Source of the DNA: Magicicada septendecula
Lineage: Eukaryota > Arthropoda > Insecta > Hemiptera > Cicadidae
NCBI GenBank assembly: GCA_034769895.1
Contig: CM068367.1
Span: forward strand, 314,897,986 to 314,961,985
Direction: 5' to 3'
Length of the DNA: 64,000 bases
The notes below the pieces were generated by a model. The model did not search any database and was not told the origin of the DNA. It was given only the letters and a program-made list of their open reading frames with translations. Position 1 is the first letter of the stretch; each line of letters opens with the position of its first letter. A program made the translations under genes and the position numbers. Below, one piece after another: positions 36,137 through 49,599 of this stretch.

Positions 36137-38151
36137 CAGGGGTGCCCACAGGGGGGGATCATAGCGCAAGTTGCGCATTGAGAATTTTTGGGGGGGATTT
36201 TTTCAAGAATAACATTTTAAATCCAACATTGATGGAAATTTTTACCGTGTTTGTGCAACAAACTAAGCTATTAGTAAAAAACTAAAGCAATTGCATATCT
36301 TTATGATTGTTTTAACGAACTGGCGGCATAAATGTCTCTACCAGTAGGCTACAACTAGTAGTAAATTTTGTTTTGGAATTTGGGAAAACTGACCCTGGCA
36401 TCCTGCAGCAACATCCTGTCAATGAGTCAGAGGGTCCGTGAATAATAAATCGTGAATGTAAAAATGTGTGCGTGTGCTAACCTTTCGGCTCTACCTAATC
36501 TGACAGTGATGTACCGAATATTGTTATCTCTTGCCGTGACCAGCTGCTCTGCAGAGATGTAACGTGTCCAAAATTGGGTTATTTTGTTTATTACAGTATG
36601 GGATATTTGCATTTTTATTTATTTCATTTTGTGTGGGATTTTATAAATTTATTGTGAAAGTTTTATTTTCCGGCAACGTTATTTCCATTACAACAGAACA
36701 CGTGGTAAGAAACAGTGGTGAAACAAAGCAGTAAGACGCAGTTGTTGTCGAGTAACGCGGCAAGGAATTCGCGCCACCCTAATTTTTCTCAGAACTCTGT
36801 ATATGTGTGGCGACGCGCGTACTCAAAATCTCAAGCATGCGCGCTGTTAGTGACGCCGTGAAAACTCAACCGGTGCTGAAAAAATGGCGCATGAACGAAA
36901 AGTTTGTAACACCAACCAGCCAGCTACAGGAAATGTATTTAAGCCCCGCCCGCTGCTAGTGACATCAGTATAGCAGAGGCAAATATCGTCCCCGGTTACC
37001 ACACAAATAACGACTATGTTCCATGCATAGCGTGAGTACGCCACAGCAATTCACAGTATACGACGACGAACATCAGGTGGCAGTGAACCGCCGCTTCCTC
37101 CCGCTCGCGGTCCACGTTAACAGTCTACATTAGGCAGAGACGCTAGACAGTCAACGAGAAGCAGACTCCGTCAACAAACGTTTACAGTCTTGTCGGCGTC
37201 CCGGTCGGTGTTGTTTTATACGATGTGAGTGAAACAACAATATCGTTAATACCGACCGGGACTCGTGAATTCAACGACGTAATAAACTGGTATAGCAAGT
37301 GCGAAACGCAAACAGTTGAAATACGGACAGTGAAATCGGGCATCAAAACACGTGTTCGGATCGGCATCGAGACAGTGATTGAACATAAACGAGACGGGAA
37401 TATATAAAGGCCAACTATTTTCCAATTGTAACATAATATTTAAAGGGGTTTAATTGGTGTGATAGTGTGTGTGGGCAAAGCTGGGCTACTTTCTTTTTGT
37501 ATACATAGTATGTAAGATAAGGTCTCTTTAACCAGTACTAAATGTGTTATTATTTTGTGTTCTGTATGAGGAATTTACGTCTTTATGTGAGTAAGTAAAG
37601 TATTCATTTAATAACCATGTGTTAGTCTAAGTTATTTCGTCATTACCACGGTCTCATTTCTGTGCTGCGAAATTCGTCTAACGGACCGGAATCTTTCTGA
37701 GTTATTAATTGGGTGGGGTCAGATAGCAAAATTGTCCTTTTTTATTTAAGGTGGAGTGTAAAGGTTTTCGATATTTTATCCTATATAAAAAATAATCGTG
37801 GCGACCTTGGTCTTCTGGTGAAATTTAGATATGGTAAGTAACTGATTGCGTACAGGTAAGTTCTGGCAGTGGATTTTATGTATTTATATATTTCGGCATA
37901 TTTTTTAACGTCACAGAGAGAACGATGAGCCGTTTGAAAATAGTGAAAAATCGGCTTCGGAACAGCATGGGAGACTCTTGGCTGTCAAGTTTGTTGATTC
38001 TATCCTGTGGAAACAACGTACTGAGCCAGATACAAAATGAAGACATCATTAACAAATTTGCAACCTCAAGTGTACAAAGAAAAATGGGGAGAGTGCTGAG
38101 ACTTTTGGGGGGGATTTACGCATTGGGCCTTGGGGGGGATGGGCACCCCTG
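36137..38151 (+). mobile_element. Nonautonomous hAT (hAT-N), copy 3
   Basis: 2015 bp with TIRs CAGGGGTGCCCA...TGGGCACCCCTG. TGCTACT occurs at both flanks (immediately left; three bases after the right TIR). 5' half: short antisense ORFs and a GC-rich block with TATTTAAGCCCCGCCC. Centre: the palindrome with arms GTCCCGGTCGGT / ACCGACCGGGAC. 3' half: donor-like GTAAGT at 37834 and 37856, an acceptor at 37916, and the transposase remnant. Confidence 0.85.
37917..38151 (+). pseudogene. hAT transposase C-terminal fragment, copy 3
   Basis: Begins after TCACAG at 37911-37916 and reads RTMSRLKIVKNRLRNSMG, the hAT C-terminal dimerisation motif. It runs for about 75 residues to the TIR and then 36 codons into the LTR before a stop. 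The catalytic part is absent. RKMGR and SLLPYY here and in copy 4 replace RKMGG and SLLHYY of copies 1 and 2. Confidence 0.7.
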
Positions 38152-39230
38152 TAATGCTACTGATATAATAACTAGTTTGCTTCCTTATTATTTCTCTGGT
38201 TTACAATTTAAAAGATATTATGATTACTTCCTTGCCTTTCCTACCTTAACAAAACTTTAACACAAATTAACATTATTTAACTATAACAAAACATCTTATA
38301 ATCTAACATTTTCGATTACATATAATGAAAGTTCATGTTCCCACATTTATATTATTATGAAACAATCCTTACGTCTTATATCTAAATACTTTATTACAAT
38401 TAATAATATTTCAGTCATTTTCTGTCTTTTTGTTTGTTTGATTGTGACTTCACTTTAAGCTACCTCCTAACCGCATTATTCTCTATTACAGTTTGTTATA
38501 ATGGTTTTTTTTTTAAAGAATAGGGAAATTCACAATTTATTATCACTTGTTTTGGTATTTCACTATTATAGTTTATAGTTGATACCACTTTACTTCTCAC
38601 TGAGGCATTCTTTATCACCTACACTAATGGTAGTCTGTAATCTTTTCTTCTTAATATTCTACTTTCTACACTGGTGTTATATCTATATTTAATTTACATT
38701 CTTTATCTATATGTAATGTATCCTGTAACTTGGGTTACTGGGATTTAGGGTTTTGTGTCATTATTTTGAATCTAATTAAATTGTACCTATCTGTCATAAG
38801 ATTTGAGAAGTAACCTTCCCTAATACTACACTCTTTGTACAAAGCTTAAATTAGTTGGTCCTTTTATTCTCCTTCAATGAGTATGGTATTGTTTTATGTT
38901 TGGATCCTTTGATGTGGTTATCTTAATAATTCATCCATGATTATCTTTACTTACTGCTCCTTATCTTACTGGGTATACTGATGATGTTCTGTTGTTTTAA
39001 TCATCATGTGGTTGAACGTATATTGTTTTATATAGATTGTTCATTTTATTTGGACCAAGAGTTTTTTTGTTGTTGTTGTATAGTCTATTGTCAGCATTTG
39101 ATTTACTATAATGATCAATTTATTTAATTTATTTTTTAATAATTTTGTTATTACTCACTACAGATTGTTTCTTCCTTTTCTTTTCAAGGTTGTATTAAGT
39201 TATATTCAGGGTGAAAATTCTGTTATGCTA

Positions 39231-40741
39231 TATATGCTCTCCTGTAAAAGTGATTAATTTAGATCATACGCTCAGTATGGATGAAATAATTACTTCTGAT
39301 TCTTATATTTACCATATTTTTATTCGTTATTTCACTTTATATACCTACTTTTCCACTATTGAGCTCTCAGTTGATATGTATATCCTTCATTCGCTTCTTT
39401 ATTTATTAATAGATAATCCTTAATCTTATGCATATCATTATTATTCTATATATTTTTTCTTCCTTATTTGGTGCTTCATCACCAAACTTTCACTCCCTAA
39501 CATTCCCTATCATGTGAGTTGGATCAGATCAGATTGGCACAATTTTGCTACAATTTCTGCTGTCCTATACTTCACTTAGATGAGCTCAGAGGAATTATCA
39601 TCGCTGCTCAATTATAAGACTGATGGAATATATCTACATCCAGTCATAAAAATAAAAATCATTAAAAGTAGTCTCTTTCGACTAATAATAAACATCCTTG
39701 AATTCTTCACTTCATAATGGTTCAGATTAATTAATACTTTTATACATTTGATTCTTCTTCTATTTTAAAGCTCAGTTCATATTATGTGGCTTAGGTATAG
39801 GGTATAATATTCATTTCATCCTTTCTTTGCATTCTTTTTCTTTGTTTGTTGTTGGTATAACCTGTCTCTTGTTTACATAGTAATTAGCATTTATATAGAT
39901 TTTTTTTTCATTTGGTATAGATTTTTTTTTTTTTGGTTTTGCTATTGCTCATGGCATAACATTAATTCCTTCCATTAATTGTCACTAATAGTGGTTATTA
40001 AAATAACATTTCATTATGGTCCCAGGTTTTCAGCTTCTGGTCTTAATACTTGGTTCTTATTTGGTTGGTTCTTTTTCCTTGTTGCTTCTTCATCAAATTA
40101 TTTTCATTGTGAGTTTGATTAAACTATTTTGGTTAAATTATAAAAACATTCTGGTCTCCTTTTCCCTTCTTCATTTAAAAGTTCTGTATCATTTTTGGGT
40201 TTAAAAAAATTATCTCATTTACATACTGTAGTTTGTATTAGTTGTTACTGTTATCATATAGTCACTGTTACAATACAAGTTGTGGCATAGTCTTTACAGC
40301 TGTGGTAGTTTATTATGGGTTTTCCTTTTTCAACACTGGTTCTTATGAATACTTGTTATACTTTCTTCTTATGATGCTTTTAACATTCATGGATATATTT
40401 TTTCTCGTAACATTAATTTACTCAATCTATTGATATAGGTTTTCCTCATTATCTACTGGAACATGTTCTTATTTATTTTGACCCTGGAGAGTTTGAGAAA
40501 GTTTATATATTTGTACTCCGTTTATTCCAAAATTCTTTTATATAAGAGTTCGTTCAGATTATTAGTGTAATTTGTCCTTACGATTTTTAGAATTTAGTTA
40601 ATTATTTTTTTTCCAAAATTATTTCGTTCAAGTTATTTTTGTAAGTTGTCCTTACAGTCCTTTTGAAATTTTGTTAAACATTTCTCCTCTAAATATTTTT
40701 TTATTGACAATTGATTATAAGTGCCCTTTGTCTTGTTTGAA
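39231..40741 (-). other. Noncoding 3' stretch of Gypsy-2, copy 3
   Basis: Inverted counterpart of 1750-3262. Several 60-70 codon ORFs on the + strand are antisense to the element and lack family motifs. No gene called. Confidence 0.5.
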
Positions 40742-41560
40742 TTAATATCCTTTAATACATAAGTGTAGATACATAAGGTACATAAAGGTAATACATATGT
40801 GATTATCTTTAATAATCACATATGGTCCGGTATACAGCAGTAATAACTTTTTGGTAATGCCTTCCAAGGTACTGGGTAGTTCCCGATTTTTCAATAATAC
40901 TTTTTCTCCAACTTTGTAGTTTATCACCTTCTTAATTGCCCTTTGATACCTTTTATGCCACCTTTCCTGGTCCTCGGCCAATTTATTGTAAAACTTTATC
41001 TGATTAAATTTATATTCATTATTGATGGGAAATTCAATGATTTCTTGTATTTCTCAAGGAGGTTGTTTCTCATACATTGCGGAATATGGTGTGATTCCTA
41101 TAGCGGGATGATGTGCTAAATTGAGGAATTCCTCCGTGGCTAACAGGTATTCTTGCCATTTTCTTTGTTGATGGTGACAGTATGTTCGCAATATCCTCCC
41201 GACCTCTCGCACCACCCTTTCCGCAGGATTATACTGGGGTGGTAAACAGATGTTTTGTATGTACGTCTTGATACCTAAGGTGATCAAAGTATTTTTCCAC
41301 CTCCTTCCCTTAAATTGAGTTCCATGGTCAGTGATTATTGATGCAGATTTTCCTATCTCTGGAATGTAGTAAGTGGTGATCACTCCCAAAACCTTCAAAG
41401 TGGTAGCTCGGTTAACCAGGTATAATTTTATAAATTTGGTGAAATGATCCATCATTATTATGATGTATTTATAACGATGGCGTCTGCCACTACGGGGAAA
41501 TGGCCCGCAGATATCTAGGAAAACCTTATCCAGCTTTTCTTGTGACGTAATTGGTATCAT
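40742..41560 (-). pseudogene. Gypsy-2 integrase remnant, copy 3
   Basis: Core block 41054-41560 with the Asp/Asp/Glu triad, the shared in-frame TGA at 41054-41056, then the C-terminal block to 40742. It has Pro (LAHHPAIG) like copy 4, and unlike copy 4 still continues upstream into segment X. Confidence 0.85.
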
Positions 41561-42270
41561 TATCCCCTCTTTTTATAACGTCTCTTCTTCTTGACATTAT
41601 AACATGGGGAACCAGTTTAATTGGCCTTTGTCAATTAAACCGGCTGCCATTATATTTACTGATTACTTACCAACAAATTGGGAACCTGTAAAGTTTAGGA
41701 GTTTGACTGAGGTTTCGTAAATTTACTCACTCTCTTGGGTTTAGCAAAGACATCTCTTTATTACAACTTTCAAAATAAGGTTTGTGATATATCAGGTTGT
41801 ATACCAACATTCATGATTCTTACTTAATGAATAAATTCATTACTAAAAGCTTTCATTCTTTTTAAAACAATATTATGACAAGCTCAAAACCATACAGCTG
41901 TATATTACATTAAATACCACGGATCCGGGTTCTAATTTTTATGATATTCCAGATTATTTTGACATTATGTGAAATATTTGAAGAATAGTTTAATTTACTA
42001 CTGACTTAGTTATACCTGTAAGCATCTTCAGGTTACTATTATTTAGTTACAGTAACTATCCATATTACTACGTTACAATTTACAGTATTTATATGAGTCT
42101 TTATGAGAAATATATGGTCTTTACTCTGGGTTGTTAGAAGAAATATAACCACAGAAGTTATGCTTCCGTGTCACCTGAGTATTGGGTATGTCCACGACTG
42201 GTCCTCTTCATGATCCTCTACGGTGGTGTTTTCTGGATGATCTTAGCTGCAGTTTGTGGTCCTCCATTTA
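41561..42270 (-). other. Segment X, copy 3
   Basis: Inverted counterpart of 219-930, between the integrase remnant and minisatellite element f. Contains the same CCGGTTTAATTG hairpin at about 41610-41642. No gene seen. Confidence 0.6.
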
Positions 42271-43222
42271 AATTCAAACAGAATCAAATCATGTTTCGCA
42301 TACAGCCCTGAATTGTAGAGTTCTCAAGACATATTGTTTTTGGTGAAGATCGGTTAAGGGAAAGGGGTAGTTTACCTGTAACGTTTTATGTTTTAACAAG
42401 GGTATTTCCTATGGCAAACGATAACAGCCGCAAATTCAAACAGAATCAAATAATTTTCTGCATACAGCCCTGATTTGTAGAGTACTCAAGACCTTTTGTT
42501 TTTGGTGAAGATCGGTTGAGGGGAAGGGGTAGTTTACCTGCAACGTTTTTTTATCAAGCGTATTTTCTATGGCAAACGATAACAGCCGCAAATTCAAACA
42601 TAATCAAATAATTTTTTGCATACGTCAGTGAATTGTAGAGGACTCTAGGAATTTTGATTTTGGTGAAGATCGGTTAAGGGGAAGGGGTAGTTTACCTGCA
42701 ACCTGCAACCTTTTACGTTTTGACAAGAGTAAAGTACTTGAAAATTCATTTAAACTTTTTCAAACAATGGTAATTGTTAAAAATAAAATAATTTTGTTGC
42801 CAGGCAATAAAATTATAGTTTTTTCATTTATGTATTTTTTCTCAGTTATGTACTGTTTACGTTTCCATTTTATTATTATGACTACCGCAATGAAAAGGCA
42901 GGGAAGACACACACACACACACACACACAGTTCGCGTTATTTTTGGCCTCATTCATGTTTATTTTCTTACATTTGCACGGTTTTTAAATGGAAAGTGCCT
43001 AACCCATACCAACATAACGCATGCAAGCCGAAAAAGTGTCCAGCGTGGATAGCGATTTCCTTCCTGTGGATCGCTGGGCAGTGTAACTACACGTGTTTAC
43101 AGAGGAACAATTCATAGACAGACTTTTCGTCTTTAGGGAATATTTAGGTAATATTTCATTTCGAAAATGATTTTAAATATAAATCTTAGAATATGGAAGT
43201 CATGTATGGTTCTCCATACCGA
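42271..43222 (-). mobile_element. HINE-like element (f), 3'-truncated, inverted arm
   Basis: Reverse-strand counterpart of element b with the same truncation point against segment X. The 5' end TCGGTATGGAG is at 43222, with (CA)n at 42906-42929 and minisatellite at 42271-42720. The shared junction shows that it was copied as part of the composite unit. Confidence 0.6.
42906..42929 (+). repeat. (CA)n microsatellite, copy 4
   Basis: About 12 CA units, the shortest of the four copies. Confidence 0.9.
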
Positions 43223-44994
43223 TATTTTTTATAAGTTATATATTTTAATTATTTAATTTAATTATTTAATTAGTTTTTATTATTTAATATTATTTAATTA
43301 AAAGTATTAATAATAATTTATTTCCGTGTATTATTTTGCTAGGCTCTGTAAAGAAATATTTGTTCTATTGTGTTAATCCAGATTATGTCAAAGCTGGGTC
43401 GATTTGTAGTCACTTCTAACTCAGCTCCTTTTTTTTCTTCTTCTTCTCGATTTCTTTAGCTATTATTTTCTAAGTTAAATTAAAAATGAAATAAATTAAT
43501 TTAATTACTCAAATAATTAAGAAAACTCGTATTTAGAAACAGTAATGACATTTATTAAAAGTGATGCGATAATCTTATGTGCATCGACTATTGCTGCGGC
43601 TGAGACTCAATTCCCAGGTCGATTGTGTCAACTAACAAAATATATAAAATTAAAATATTTATTAACAAGGTTCTTTGAGCTGTAGAAATGGTCAGGGAAA
43701 GGCAAGTTACAAAATACTATACTTACAATTAATTAATACTTAATTACTATTACGTAAAAGAAAATTATATTTGAAAATAATGTCATTTAAAAATCAAACC
43801 AGTTGGCTGCGTATGACGTCATGTAGCTGTTGACTCACCGTGGCACTGTACTGCTGGCAAGATGAACTCGAAACATGGCCGCCATCGACTTCGGATTTCA
43901 CCCAACTATGCCGGCTCCTGGTTTTTTCCTCTCACCAAATGTAATTGTGATATTTTCTTCTGCGATAGTGTAGTTCCTCTGGATTCTTCAATTGTAATGT
44001 TCTTTTTCGCTCAGAGAGGTAGTTTAATGCGGTATTATTAGTGTCGTATTAAGCGTTCGAAATGGCTAAGTTCATTGTTCAATGGAATAGTATTAATTTG
44101 AAAATTCCAACATGGCGGATGATTCTTGGTGTCTTTGGTGTTTAATTATCTTTTTACTAGTTCTTCACTTCGTTAATTGGTTGAGTTATTATTATTAATT
44201 TTATGTTTATAACCTCTTCTGTAACTCTTCGTAGGGTACTTTCAACTTAGTTCAAATTATTATATTTTTTAGATCTCCCTTCTGCACGTTCCCATCCATT
44301 CTGGTTCCCGTTTAACAATCAACTGCTAAATGAAATCGTTATTTAATATAGTAATTCCAGAAATATTTTGGTATCCATTCCATTGTCTGAAATCAGCTGT
44401 TCGTCTTTGTCCAGATCTGATCCCATAGAAATATAGGACATTTTTTTCTATTTAATGGCTATAATTTAATTATTTTTTAATTTCATGAAAATTTAAGTTA
44501 AGTACCTAGCAATATTCCTGTTCTAATTTTACATAAATCAATATCTAACATGACCTATTTTAGTTTCAATTAAGCTTAAAACTGGCATTTTTTGACATTT
44601 CTTATAGGCCTTATTATAATTCACATAATTATAAATTAAATGGCTTACAAGTCGTTTTATGTTAACATTGTCCTTAAATAAGATTACTTATTACATCATT
44701 ATTCTTTCTCTTTAACAATTTGTTGTTACAACAAACTGATACTGATTAATTTACATTTTATTTGTACTGTGTCCTCTGTTAGGCATTATATTACACATTT
44801 CCATTAAAGTCAGTTTTATCCTCTGATCATTACATTTACTATTATATATTTCTGTGATAATTATAATTAAGTATCTTTATTCTAAACTGACTAATCTCTG
44901 TTAATTTTATACAGTTTTATCTAACTTATCCTTTTGGATTTGATTACATAGTAAAAGTTGAATTTGGCCTAAAAATCAGTTTTGCTTTGCTACT

Positions 44995-47008
44995 CAGGGG
45001 TGCCCACAGGGGGGGATCATAGCGCAAGTTGCGCATTGAGAATTTTTGGGGGGGATTTTTTCAAGAATAACATTTTAAATCCAACATTGATGGAAATTTT
45101 TACCGTGTTTGTGCAACAAACTAAGCTATTAGTAAAAAACTAAAGCAATTGCATATCTTTATGATTGTTTTAACGAACTGGCGGCATAAATGTCTCTACC
45201 AGTAGGCTACAACTAGTAGTAAATTTTGTTTTGGAATTTGGAAAACTGACCCTGGCATCCTGCAGCAACATCCTGTCAATGAGTCAGAGGGTCCGTGAAT
45301 AATAAATCGTGAATGTAAAAATGTGTGCGTGTGCTAACCTTTCGGCTCTACCTAATCTGACAGTGATGTACCGAATATTGTTATCTCTTGCCGTGACCAG
45401 CTGCTCTGCAGAGATGTAACGTGTCCAAAATTGGGTTATTTTGTTTATTACAGTATGGGATATTTGCATTTTTATTTATTTCATTTTGTGTGGGATTTTA
45501 TAAATTTATTGTGAAAGTTTTATTTTCCGGCAACGTTATTTCCATTACAACAGAACACGTGGTAAGAAACAGTGGTGAAACAAAGCAGTAAGACGCAGTT
45601 GTTGTCGAGTAACGCGGCAAGGAATTCGCGCCACCCTAATTTTTCTCAGAACTCTGTATATGTGTGGCGACGCGCGTACTCAAAATCTCAAGCATGCGCG
45701 CTGTTAGTGACGCCGTGAAAACTCAACCGGTGCTGAAAAAATGGCGCATGAACGAAAAGTTTGTAACACCAACCAGCCAGCTACAGGAAATGTATTTAAG
45801 CCCCGCCCGCTGCTAGTGACATCAGTATAGCAGAGGCAAATATCGTCCCCGGTTACCACACAAATAACGACTATGTTCCATGCATAGCGTGAGTACGCCA
45901 CAGCAATTCACAGTATACGACGACGAACATCAGGTGGCAGTGAACCGCCGCTTCCTCCCGCTCGCGGTCCACGTTAACAGTCTACATTAGGCAGAGACGC
46001 TAGACAGTCAACGAGAAGCAGACTCCGTCAACAAACGTTTACAGTCTTGTCGGCGTCCCGGTCGGTGTTGTTTTATACGATGTGAGTGAAACAACAATAT
46101 CGTTAATACCGACCGGGACTCGTGAATTCAACGACGTAATAAACTGGTATAGCAAGTGCGAAACGCAAACAGTTGAAATACGGACAGTGAAATCGGGCAT
46201 CAAAACACGTGTTCGGATCGGCATCGAGACAGTGATTGAACATAAACGAGACGGGAATATATAAAGGCCAACTATTTTCCAATTGTAACATAATATTTAA
46301 AGGGGTTTAATTGGTGTGATAGTGTGTGTGGGCAAAGCTGGGCTACTTTCTTTTTGTATACATAGTATGTAAGATAAGGTCTCTTTAACCAGTACTAAAT
46401 GTGTTATTATTTTGTGTTCTGTATGAGGAATTTACGTCTTTATGTGAGTAAGTAAAGTATTCATTTAATAACCATGTGTTAGTCTAAGTTATTTCGTCAT
46501 TACCACGGTCTCATTTCTGTGCTGCGAAATTCGTCTAACGGACCGGAATCTTTCTGAGTTATTAATTGGGTGGGGTCAGATAGCAAAATTGTCCTTTTTT
46601 ATTTAAGGTGGAGTGTAAAGGTTTTCGATATTTTATCCTATATAAAAAATAATCGTGGCGACCTTGGTCTTCTGGTGAAATTTAGATATGGTAAGTAACT
46701 GATTGCGTACAGGTAAGTTCTGGCAGTGGATTTTATGTATTTATATATTTCGGCATATTTTTTAACGTCACAGAGAGAACGATGAGCCGTTTGAAAATAG
46801 TGAAAAATCGGCTTCGGAACAGCATCGGAGACTCTTGGCTGTCAAGTTTGTTGATTCTATCCTGTGGAAACAACGTACTGAGCCAGATACAAAATGAAGA
46901 CATCATTAACAAATTTGCAACCTCAAGTGTACAAAGAAAAATGGGGAGAGTGCTGAGACTTTTGGGGGGGATTTACGCATTGGGCCTTGGGGGGGATGGG
47001 CACCCCTG
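44995..47008 (+). mobile_element. Nonautonomous hAT (hAT-N), copy 4
   Basis: 2014 bp, same TIRs and same LTR position as the other three copies. It carries the GC-rich block, central palindrome and transposase C-terminal fragment (46774-47008). Isoleucine replaces Met in NSIGDSW, private to this copy. Confidence 0.85.
46774..47008 (+). pseudogene. hAT transposase C-terminal fragment, copy 4
   Basis: Same remnant as 37917-38151 (MSRLKIVKNRLRNS). Not functional: only the dimerisation tail is left. Confidence 0.7.
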
Positions 47009-48087
47009 TAATGCTACTGATATAATAACTAGTTTGCTTCCTTATTATTTCTCTGGTTTACAATTTAAAAGATATTATGATTACTTCCTTGCCTTTCCTA
47101 CCTTAACAAAACTTTAACACAAATTAACATTATTTAACTATAACAAAACATCTTATAATCTAACATTTTCGATTACATATAATGAAAGTTCATGTTCCCA
47201 CATTTATATTATTATGAAACAATCCTTACGTCTTATATGTAAATACTTTATTACAATTAATAATATTTCAGTCATTTTCTGTCTTTTTGTTTGTTTGATT
47301 GTGACTTCACTTTAAGCTACCTCCTAACCGCATTATTCTCTATTACAGTTTGTTATAATGGTTTTTTTTTTAAAGAATAGGGAAATTCACAATTTATTAT
47401 CACTTGTTTTGGTATTTCACTATTATAGTTTATAGTTGATACCACTTTACTTCTCACTGAGGCATTCTTTATCACCTACACTAATGGTAGTCTGTAATCT
47501 TTTCTTCTTAATATTCTACTTTCTACACTGGTGTTATATCTATATTTAATTTACATTCTTTATCTATATGTAATGTATCCTGTAACTTGGGTTACTGGGA
47601 TTTAGGGTTTTGTGTCATTATTTTGAATCTAATTAAATTGTACCTATCTGTCATAAGATTTGAGAAGTAACCTTCCCTAATACTACACTCTTTGTACAAA
47701 GCTTAAATTAGTTGGTCCTTTTATTCTCCTTCAATGAGTATGGTATTGTTTTATGTTTGGATCCTTTGATGTGGTTATCTTAATAATTCATCCATGATTA
47801 TCTTTACTTACTGCTCCTTATCTTACTGGGTATACTGATGATGTTCTGTTGTTTTAATCATCATGTGGTTGAACGTATATTGTTTTATATAGATTGTTCA
47901 TTTTATTTGGACCAAGAGTTTTTTTGTTGTTGTTGTATAGTCTATTGTCAGCATTTGATTTACTATAATGATCAATTTATTTAATTTATTTTTTAATAAT
48001 TTTGTTATTACTCACTACAGATTGTTTCTTCCTTTTCTTTTCAAGGTTGTATTAAGTTATATTCAGGGTGAAAATTCTGTTATGCTA

Positions 48088-49599
48088 TATATGCTCTCCT
48101 GTAAAAGTGATTAATTTAGATCATACGCTCAGTATGGATGAAATAATTACTTCTGATTCTTATATTTACCATATTTTTATTCGTTATTTCACTTTATATA
48201 CCTACTTTTCCACTATTGAGCTCTCAGTTGATATGTATATCCTTCATTCGCTTCTTTATTTATTAATAGATAATCCTTAATCTTATGCATATCATTATTA
48301 TTCTATATATTTTTTCTTCCTTATTTGGTGCTTCATCACCAAACTTTCACTCCCTAACATTCCCTATCATGTGAGTTGGATCAGATCAGATTGGCACAAT
48401 TTTGCTACAATTTCTGCTGTCCTATACTTCACTTAGATGAGCTCAGAGGAATTATCATCGCTGCTCAATTATAAGACTGATGGAATATATCTACATCCAG
48501 TCATAAAAATAAAAATCATTAAAAGTAGTCTCTTTCGACTAATAATAAACATCCTTGAATTCTTCACTTCATAATGGTTCAGATTAATTAATACTTTTAT
48601 ACATTTGATTCTTCTTCTATTTTAAAGCTCAGTTCATATTATGTGGCTTAGGTATAGGGTATAATATTCATTTCATCCTTTCTTTGCATTCTTTTTCTTT
48701 GTTTGTTGTTGGTATAACCTGTCTCTTGTTTACATAGTAATTAGCATTTATATAGATTTTTTTTTCATTTGGTATAGATTTTTTTTTTTTTGGTTTTGCT
48801 ATTGCTCATGGCATAACATTAATTCCTTCCATTAATTGTCACTAATAGTGGTTATTAAAATAACATTTCATTATGGTCCCAGGTTTTCAGCTTCTGGTCT
48901 TAATACTTGGTTCTTATTTGGTTGGTTCTTTTTCCTTGTTGCTTCTTCATCAAATTATTTTCATTGTGAGTTTGATTAAACTATTTTGGTTAAATTATAA
49001 AAACATTCTGGTCTCCTTTTCCCTTCTTCATTTAAAAGTTCTGTATCATTTTTGGGTTTAAAAAAATTATCTCATTTACATACTGTAGTTTGTATTAGTT
49101 GTTACTGTTATCATATAGTCACTGTTACAATACAAGTTGTGGCATAGTCTTTACAGCTGTGGTAGTTTATTATGGGTTTTCCTTTTTCAACACTGGTTCT
49201 TATGAATACTTGTTATACTTTCTTCTTATGATGCTTTTAACATTCATGGATATATTTTTTCTCGTAACATTAATTTACTCAATCTATTGATATAGGTTTT
49301 CCTCATTATCTACTGGAACATGTTCTTATTTATTTTGACCCTGGAGAGTTTGAGAAAGTTTATATATTTGTACTCCGTTTATTCCAAAATTCTTTTATAT
49401 AAGAGTTCGTTCAGATTATTAGTGTAATTTGTCCTTACGATTTTTAGAATTTAGTTAATTATTTTTTTTTCCAAAATTATTTCGTTCAAGTTATTTTTGT
49501 AAGTTGTCCTTACGGTCCTTTTGAAATTTTGTTCAACATTTCTCCTCTAAATATTTTTTTATTGACAATTGATTATAAGTGCCCTTTGTCTTGTTTGAA
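48088..49599 (-). other. Noncoding 3' stretch of Gypsy-2, copy 4
   Basis: Counterpart of 39231-40741 and almost identical to it. No gene recognised. Confidence 0.5.

Larger units (their letters stand above)
34365..39230 (-). repeat. Gypsy-2 LTR, copy 3 (truncated, with nested hAT)
   Basis: Inverted counterpart of 3263-8127 with the same HINE-like replacement of the LTR end and the same hAT-N insertion. It carries variants shared only with copy 4, for example ACCGTGTTTGTGC near 36243-36255 against ACCGTGATTGTGC in copies 1 and 2. Confidence 0.7.
43223..48087 (-). repeat. Gypsy-2 3' LTR, copy 4 (truncated, with nested hAT)
   Basis: Outermost copy of the LTR in the inverted arm. It belongs to the Gypsy-2 body at 48088-53253 and pairs with 53254-63252. 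The last ~90 bp of the LTR are replaced by the HINE-like element f. Confidence 0.7.
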
